Shown piece by piece: positions 21,558 through 28,081 of a stretch of DNA of 28,081 bases. The stretch lies in assembly GCF_000003605.2 (NCBI RefSeq), contig NW_003109579.1, forward strand, positions 119,284-147,364. Reading direction: 5' to 3'. Position numbers and translations under genes: made by a program. This DNA comes from Saccoglossus kowalevskii. Its lineage: Eukaryota; Hemichordata; Enteropneusta; Harrimaniidae. Position 1 is the stretch's first letter. Every line of letters begins with the position of its first letter. The notes below the pieces were generated by a model, which had not been told where the DNA came from, ran no database searches, and saw nothing but the letters and a program-made list of their open reading frames with translations.

Positions 21558-22982
21558 GTAATGTATCTAAATCAAACTAAATTGTGTTGTGATAGTCATT
21601 GTAATGGAGCAGATTTGCACATAGATGTACAAATGCCAATGATGAATTGAACCATCCTCACATATTGGTAATTTTATCAAAAAACATATTTTTAATGATT
21701 AGAAATGTATTAGCATCGTAGTTTAAGAGTGGATTTTTGTTGTGTACAATTGGTATGGAATTCAATGGAGGTGTTAGGATTCATCATCATCATTTCCTTT
21801 TCTCCTGGTTGAGAATATTACCAGCATCTCTCTCCCTCTCTGTCTTGAGCCGCTACTTCTGCCTCTGCCCAAGTCTGTCCAAGGATTGGAATTGGGGTAG
21901 CATATTCAAGAGAAATGTCAAATGTTAGTGATATATTTAATGGAGGGTTTTGATTTAGAGTACAGTACAGTATTCTATAAACTCCGTTATTAAAATATAG
22001 TCTAATATAATTCAGGGAAAGGTATTCAGTAAAGAGTTCTCATTTGGAGAACAGTTTTCACTCAGGGAAGGTATTCTATGAAGGAATTTCGTTTAGAGAA
22101 GAATTTATATGGTTGGTCAACCGGTGTTGTTAAAAATATCTGTTAAGCTTGTGTGAATTATTCAAGCAGAATGTGCGAATACAACATGGCTACCGGCAAA
22201 ACGACAACGAAAACAGTAAAATGAATATTAATGTTTCAATATTCAATCATAACGTTTTAGAAATATCAATACAAAATCATACGAAAAAATCTGCTTACAA
22301 CTGTTTTTAATCCGTTTCTAAAACATGCACAGAATGGTGGTTTTGTGCACGTTTTCGACACGGCTTATCAGCCACCTCAAGTGCCAAATCCATGAAATAA
22401 ATAGCCAATGTCAATAGGTGTTAAAAATGGATTAAGTACTGGCAAACCAACTTCTGCATAGGTATGTCTCTAAACGCATGCTTTTTGGTTGATTTAGTCA
22501 TATTTTTGAACTCAGAAGCCTTAATATTACATGTAAGAACGACAAAAAATCCGTCGAGTAAAAGGGATGCTGGCTGTTCCCTCTCTGGACTCCCTCCCCA
22601 CGTATACTAGTACTACCAATTCCTAGCACGTCCTCATTTGGTGACGCACGTCAAGCTATAAACGGGAAACATTACTCATTTTGTGGTAATTGCCATAATA
22701 ATGATGATTCCCTCGCCTTCGGCTCTGGCATCACCAATATTAAATAAATAAATGTGATAAACAACGATCTCCAAACAACGTAGGCATGTGAGAATTAGAA
22801 GCGTGTATTTTCTTAACGTCGCCAATAGCTTTATTCATCTGTTTGTTATACATGTCTGTTATACAACACATGTTTTTTCGAAGTTATTACAACACCATCA
22901 CCATCACCATGTATGCCTTTTCGCGGAGTGCAGTCTCTAATTTATTGCATATTTCCACTACATATACCCAAACCAATCACAG
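21558..22982 (+). other. Predicted intron of the decarboxylase candidate
   Basis: GT at 21558 to AG at 22982. It holds a degenerate set of GGTATTC(A/T) motifs around 21970-22100 and a short foldback-like CTCGCCTTCGGCTCTGG near 22712-22728. A tiny ATG frame (MATGKTTTKTVK) near 22180 is not called. Confidence 0.45.
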
Positions 22983-23129
22983 ATGATATATTGACGACAT
23001 ACAAAGACCATGTACTACGAGAAGGATTGCAAATGCAGCATGGACATAACTTTGTATACCAGTTATGTGGATCAACGTTCAGTTCTGCTCTGGCCAGTTA
23101 TTTGGCATCACGTACAAATCCATTTCCAG
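22983..23129 (+). CDS. Group II PLP-dependent decarboxylase-like, second exon
   Basis: The exon is bounded by CCAATCACAG and a strong donor CCAG|GTATGT. It is 147 bases, phase 1 at both ends. It encodes DILTTYKDHVLREG, then GHNFVYQL, FSSALASYLAS and TNPFPG. The G-H-x-x-Y pattern followed by S-A-L-x-x-Y-L-A and TN-x-x-x-G matches the stretch leading into the PLP domain of these enzymes (H-x-F-x-x-L in glutamate and cysteine sulfinate decarboxylases). Joined to the first exon it reads GAD-LDDILTT without a gap. The following exon was not found before the window end. Confidence 0.5.
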
Positions 23130-25107
23130 GTATGTGTCATGTTATTGTAAATATGCAAATCATTGTTCCGTATTGTATACCTATCTGCACAGCACTATTA
23201 ACCCAGTGACAGTTTATTGTTGATATATCATTACATTGTTCTGTGGTACAAAAACAAAACCACAAGAACTATGATGAAGTATTATGAATTCAATTTGTCT
23301 TTCAACGAGCATTTTAACAAGGCACATTCGATAGTCACAGCGATAATCCGTATATTCCAGTCATAATCCGCACAGTCTTTTCTGTGGATCGGCGTGTACA
23401 GGTTTCACGCTTGTAATAAAAGCACCCTTTTTGGGGGGTAGACATAAATCAATGTTATTGCAATGCTGTACGCGAGCGCCGGTTCGAGTCACGCACGCAG
23501 TACGTGTACTTTGATTTGACATAGTATTTACTCTGCCGTGTATTTGATGTTATTCATTTGCTGCTCCGGTCAGTGATGCATACATAGTACCTGATATATA
23601 TAATCCGGGTAACAATGGTTTACTGATCGTTTCATCTACGTATTATAGTGACGATTTTTAAATAAAATCATACGTTTTATTATTCAAGTTTCGCGAATTT
23701 TGTTTTTGAGAAATTGAATTTTCCCCACACATGGAATATTAGAAATAACACAACGTGTAATGTGGCCAAATTCATTTTGTATAAATTCAATTCCCAGTGA
23801 TCTACTGTATGAAGAGTTAATTTACCAAGTGATATTTGACCTGATACAAAAGGTTATCACATGACGTATCATGTGACTAGTCACATATGCATAATTATAA
23901 TAAAAAAACTATTGTATGCTGGATAGTCAAATCAACTAAAGAATATGGAAAGGTTTTTTGTCTATTATTCATCTGATAACGTACGTCATTGACGTGGTGA
24001 GTGACTCTAGCATGTCGTGATATGTGATAAACAATGAAAAAAATGAACTGGACCACATGGATATGACGCTATACACTAAATCATATGAATTAGCATAATA
24101 CGAGTAAAATGACAAAATCACTGACCTGGACGTGTACAAGGGCATTATTCAATTTTCTGTGTGTCAATAAAACTGAATATTGATCGATGTCTGAGGTAAA
24201 TGATTTATTGTGCTGAAAACTCAATTAGTACATTCATAACACCTCTGGCTGCTTTTGTGGTTTCTTGTGAAGATCACATTTGTTCGTTTACCACTAGAAA
24301 GTAAGGAGAGAAGTTGCAAGATGAAATCATGTTTTGAAAATTGATTTTAAAAGTCAATGTGAATTGAAGCTAGTGCAAATAAATGTGCAATAAAAAAGAC
24401 TCATCCAAAAATCGAAAGTGTCCAATAGACTTGACTTAAAAGGCAACTGAGCGATTATCCGTGATGACTCATCTGCGACGAAGTCGAACCAGCAACGCCC
24501 CAATATTCACAAATTTAATGTATGACACCTAAAATCACAAAAAAAAAAACATTACTCATCGGCTATTATGTTAAACCGTAATGATTACTAAAATATTACT
24601 AAGTATCTATAAACATGATGTTAAATAATTAATGAATTGACAGTCAATAGGACTGTCTATTTTGAGAAATGTTTCTGAAATGTCATTTCTTAAAAGATCC
24701 TATGATGACTCTATATTAATAATTAAACTAGCTTGTTTGTTTTATTTTACATCCTTGGCATATAGACTTAGACTGGTTTGGATTCACACTATTTCAAATT
24801 AATGTATAATTTACTTGTGATGGGAGTAATATTCCTGTAAATTACTATGATTATACCAGTTTACAAAACAGTATCCGACAGTAATCACCTTATTATAAGC
24901 ATTTGAAATCTTTGCACAGGGTGACTGATTATGCGATTTAGCTATTCTTCCTACTCGAGTGCTATATCGAGCGGTAGAGAAAATTTACATCTGTATAAAA
25001 ATTAGAAAATTGAATTTGTTTATGTGAACTTTTGATTTTACTGTTATTGCATGCCAATTCTCATTCCAATTGTTCGAACTGTGTATTCAAAACTTGTAAT
25101 AACATAA
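23130..25107. other. No further decarboxylase exon found
   Basis: AT-rich; presumed intron or intergenic DNA. GGTTCGAGTC at about 23482-23491 matches a tRNA B-box, but no A-box or acceptor stem was seen, so at most it is a SINE remnant. Confidence 0.4.
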
Positions 25108-26652
25108 ATATGGGGTGAAATAATGTAAATATGAGATGAAATAATGTGAATATGAGATGAAATAATGTGAATATGAGATGAAATAATGTGAATGTGAGAT
25201 GAAATAATGTGAATATGAGATGAAATAATGTGAATATGAAATGAAATAATGTGAATATGAGATGAAATAATGTGAATATGAGATGAAATAATGTGAATAT
25301 GAAATGAAATAATGTGAGTATGAGTTGAAATAATGTGAATATGAAATGAAATAATGTGAATATGAGATGAAATAATGTGAATATGAAATGAAATAATGTG
25401 AATATGAGATGAAATAATGTGAATATGAGATGAAATAATGTGAATATGAAATGAAATAATGTGAATATGAGATGAAATAATGTGAATATGAAATGAAATA
25501 ATGTGAATATGAGTTGAAATAATGTGAATATGAGATGAAATAATGTGAATATGAAATGAAATAATGTGAATATGAGATGAAATAATGTGAATATGAGATG
25601 AAATAATGTGAATATGAAATGAAATAATGTGAATATGAGTTGAAATAATGTGAATATGAAATGAAATAATGTGAATATGAAATGAAATAATGTGAATATG
25701 AGATAAAATAATGTGAATATAAGATGAAATAATGTGAATATGAGATGAAATAATGTGAATATGAGATGAAATAATGTGAATATGAGATGAAATAATGTGA
25801 ATATGAAATGAAATAATGTGAATATGAGATGAAATAATGTGAATATGAAAGGAAATAATGTGAATATGAGATGAAATAATGTGAATATGAGATGAAATAA
25901 TGTGAATATGAGATGAAATAATGTGAATATGAGATGAAATGATGTGAATGTGAGATGAAATAATGTGAATATGAGATGAAATAATGTGAATATGAGATGG
26001 AATAATGTGAATATGAAATGAAATAATGTGAATATGAGATGAAATAATGTGAATATGAAATGAAATGATGTGAATATGAAATGAAATAATGTGAATATGA
26101 GGTGAAATAATGTGAATATGAGATGATATAATGTGAATATGAGATGAAATAATGTGAATATAAGATGAAATAATGTGAATATGAGATGAAATAATGTGAA
26201 TATGAAATGGAATAATGTGAATATGAAATGTAATAATGTGAATATGAAATGAAATAATGTGAATATGAGATGAAATAATGTGAATATGAAATGGAATAAT
26301 GTGAATATGAAATGTAATAATGTGAATATGAAATGAAATAATGTGAATATGAAATGAAATAATGTGAATATGAAATGAAATAATGTGAATATGAGATGAA
26401 ATAATGTGAATATGAAATGGAATAATGTGAATATGAGGTGAAATAATGTGAATATGAGATGATATAATGTGAATATGAGATGAAATAATGTGAATATAAG
26501 ATGAAATAATGTGAATATGAGATGAAATAATGTGAATATGAAATGGAATAATGTGAATATGAAATGTAATAATGTGAATATGAAATGAAATAATGTGAAT
26601 ATGAGATGAAATAATGTGAATATGAGATGAAATAATGTGAATATGAAATGAA
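25108..26652. repeat. 21-bp minisatellite, about 73 units
   Basis: The unit is TGTGAATATGAGATGAAATAA with variants (GAAATGA, GAGTTGA, GAGGTGA, GAAATGG, GAAATGT). The period is divisible by three and the unit lacks minus-strand stops in two frames, which explains minus ORFs of 540 and 525 codons (heptads FHLIFTL and ISYSHYF). These are not called as genes. Nine successive units starting at 26101 recur in the same variant order at 26437, an offset of 336 bases (16 units). Confidence 0.97.
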
Positions 26653-27298
26653 ACATGCGAACATGCGAATTCATCCTTATCATCTCATACTATGACGACT
26701 TTGTTGCTTGGATACCAACTCATCTACTGTTGGCAACTGATAGTTTGCTCGCTTCACATCTTCATAGCCCCATGTACACCCATAGCTTGTCGGCTTCTTG
26801 TACTACTACAAGTCTACTAATTCAATACAATGATGGTGTGACTTTACTGATTATACTATGTGTTAGAAATCTACTGCTTTAACAGGAGAATCCATCTCTA
26901 TGTGGTATTTATTCAACTTATGTATTCTGTATTCACTTATTATTTTGTCATTGAAATTGACCAATAGTGCTTACTCTGTAGCAGCATCACTACTGATTTG
27001 TTTACACCAAGTGATATCTGAACCTTCCCTGTGCACGTTCCTTCATCTCTGGACTATTTTCAGTATATCAGACTGTGTTACTGTGATGTTTTGTCTTTTA
27101 TTCCGCCGTTTTCAGTCACACCAACGGCACTACTTTTTACATATCAATACACTCGAGCGACCAGGTGACATATACCACTAAATCAAATCACTAAAATCAA
27201 GGACATACTTGACAAATCTTGATCCAGCTCACTGTATCCACTTATGTGAATTTAGATGACGTAATCATAGGTTACCTATTATGACTGATCGCTATTAA
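26653..27298. other. No firm gene between minisatellite and LINE end
   Basis: Two plus ORFs, 26655-26882 and 26900-27181, are hydrophobic and lack recognisable motifs or good splice sites. They could be diverged mobile-element sequence upstream of the LINE 3' end. Confidence 0.4.
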
Positions 27299-27556
27299 AA
27301 TGTTGCTACTCATGATCGAATATGTATCTTATGCCCAGGCAATTATATTATTGATGAATTTCACTATCTGTTTGAGTGCGTTGCTTTCTATACAATAAGG
27401 AAACAATTATTAAAACCGTATTATCCTTTTAGACCAAATATATTAAAAATGGGGCATTTATTCAATTCATCAAAACAACTTATTACTGAATTATTGAACC
27501 TTTCTAAGTTGTGTAATTGTATTATGAAGCAGTTTTAATTGTTGTAATGATCCATA

Positions 27557-27645
<89 letters not shown>
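27299..27645 (+). mobile_element. LINE 3' end with (TTA)n tail
   Basis: After an in-frame stop (27296-27298), 79 codons read NVATHDRICILCPGN, then IIDEFHYLFECVAF, TIRKQLLKPYYPFRPN and a final NLSKLCNCIMKQF before TAA at 27536-27538. The R-x-C-x-x-C, DE-(F/Y)-H-(F/Y)-L-F-x-C, R..LLP.YY pattern is the C-terminal zinc-knuckle tail of many invertebrate non-LTR retrotransposons. It is followed by a short 3' UTR and (TTA)n at 27558-27645. It is a 5'-truncated copy; the last codons are intact. Confidence 0.82.
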
Positions 27646-27649
<4 letters not shown>

Positions 27650-28081
27650 TACAAAAGTATGTATTCTGACGTATGCAATAAAGTAATACCTAACACGTCA
27701 CAGTTATATTTAGGGCTATTCCCCGACTGTAAATTATGTGTACCTAATGGACTTTTAACCTTCATAAAGCTTATTTTTACCCACAACTTTCACAACACTC
27801 AATAAACTTGAATGTAACATAGCACAGCAAGTTCCAATTGGTTCTAATTGGACAGCCATTTTTAAATGAAAAGTAATTGGAATCATATATGCTGCATTAT
27901 TCACATTGCTATTCACTGGATCAATACGATAACATATGTAAACGAATTGTGGATAATATAACGTGACCTTCGACGTAGAAATGACGTATCCTACTGTGTA
28001 TTCTAGAGTGGAAATGAACACGTATTTTAGATGACGCAGAGTGGCATCAACAAACGATCTTCGAACGTACTACCACAGGGA
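27646..28081. other. No gene seen at the window end
   Basis: An 88-codon minus ORF (27755-28021) has no motif. AATAAA occurs at about 27678-27683 but follows no called gene. Confidence 0.45.

Noticed and set aside
23482-23491. tRNA gene suggested by a B-box-like GGTTCGAGTC
   Set aside because: No A-box at the right distance and no acceptor stem pairing could be found.
24485-24497. Second B-box-like match on the minus strand (GGTTCGACTTC)
   Set aside because: No A-box upstream on that strand and no cloverleaf.
25061-26683. Minus-strand ORFs of 540 and 525 codons with heptad repeats
   Set aside because: They are explained by a 21-base tandem repeat whose unit lacks stops in those frames; there is no non-repeat domain or supporting splice or start context.

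Overview
This window is animal nuclear DNA. Coding blocks are small and bounded by GT/AG splice signals, most of the sequence is AT-rich and non-coding, and it carries satellites, microsatellites, decayed non-LTR retrotransposons and TTAA-flanked miniature elements. No prokaryotic operon structure is present. The mix fits a marine invertebrate (mollusc, brachiopod, hemichordate or amphioxus type); the species cannot be fixed from the sequence.

Layout. 1-420: 23-bp satellite. 1576-3033 (+): a galactose-3-O-sulfotransferase-like gene (copy A) with a TATA box, a possible signal-anchor exon and one large catalytic exon. 3164-5992: four same-direction copies of one short TTAA-flanked inverted-repeat element, a LINE fragment and a (TAA)n-tailed insertion. 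6689-11391 (-): a second sulfotransferase catalytic exon (copy B), then three downstream exons on the same strand that encode a MAM domain and end at a stop codon. The first splice junction is in phase, so copy B appears to be a sulfotransferase-MAM fusion. Its first intron is largely filled by a 5-bp satellite and its second holds a dead LINE. 12392-13137 (+): two weak exon candidates of an unknown gene. 14164-15557: a possible retrocopy end, a long (TA)n(TG)n tract and a foldback element. 15558-21373: mostly empty, with one TTAA element and one unrecognised ORF. 21374-23129 (+): two exons whose phases match and which look like the start of a group II PLP-dependent decarboxylase; later exons were not found. 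25108-26652: 1.5 kb of a 21-bp minisatellite with a 336-bp higher-order duplication. 27299-27645: a LINE 3' end with a (TTA)n tail.

How the genes relate. The two sulfotransferase genes are convergent paralogues. Both catalytic exons begin after a phase 2 intron, which supports common descent. Both enzymes are expected to be type II Golgi proteins that transfer sulfate from PAPS to galactose on glycolipids or glycans. The MAM domain on copy B would lie in the lumen or outside the cell. The decarboxylase candidate has no evident functional link to them.

Limits. All family calls come from reading motifs, with no database search. First exons of both sulfotransferases are unresolved, and the last MAM splice junction is out of phase as read.
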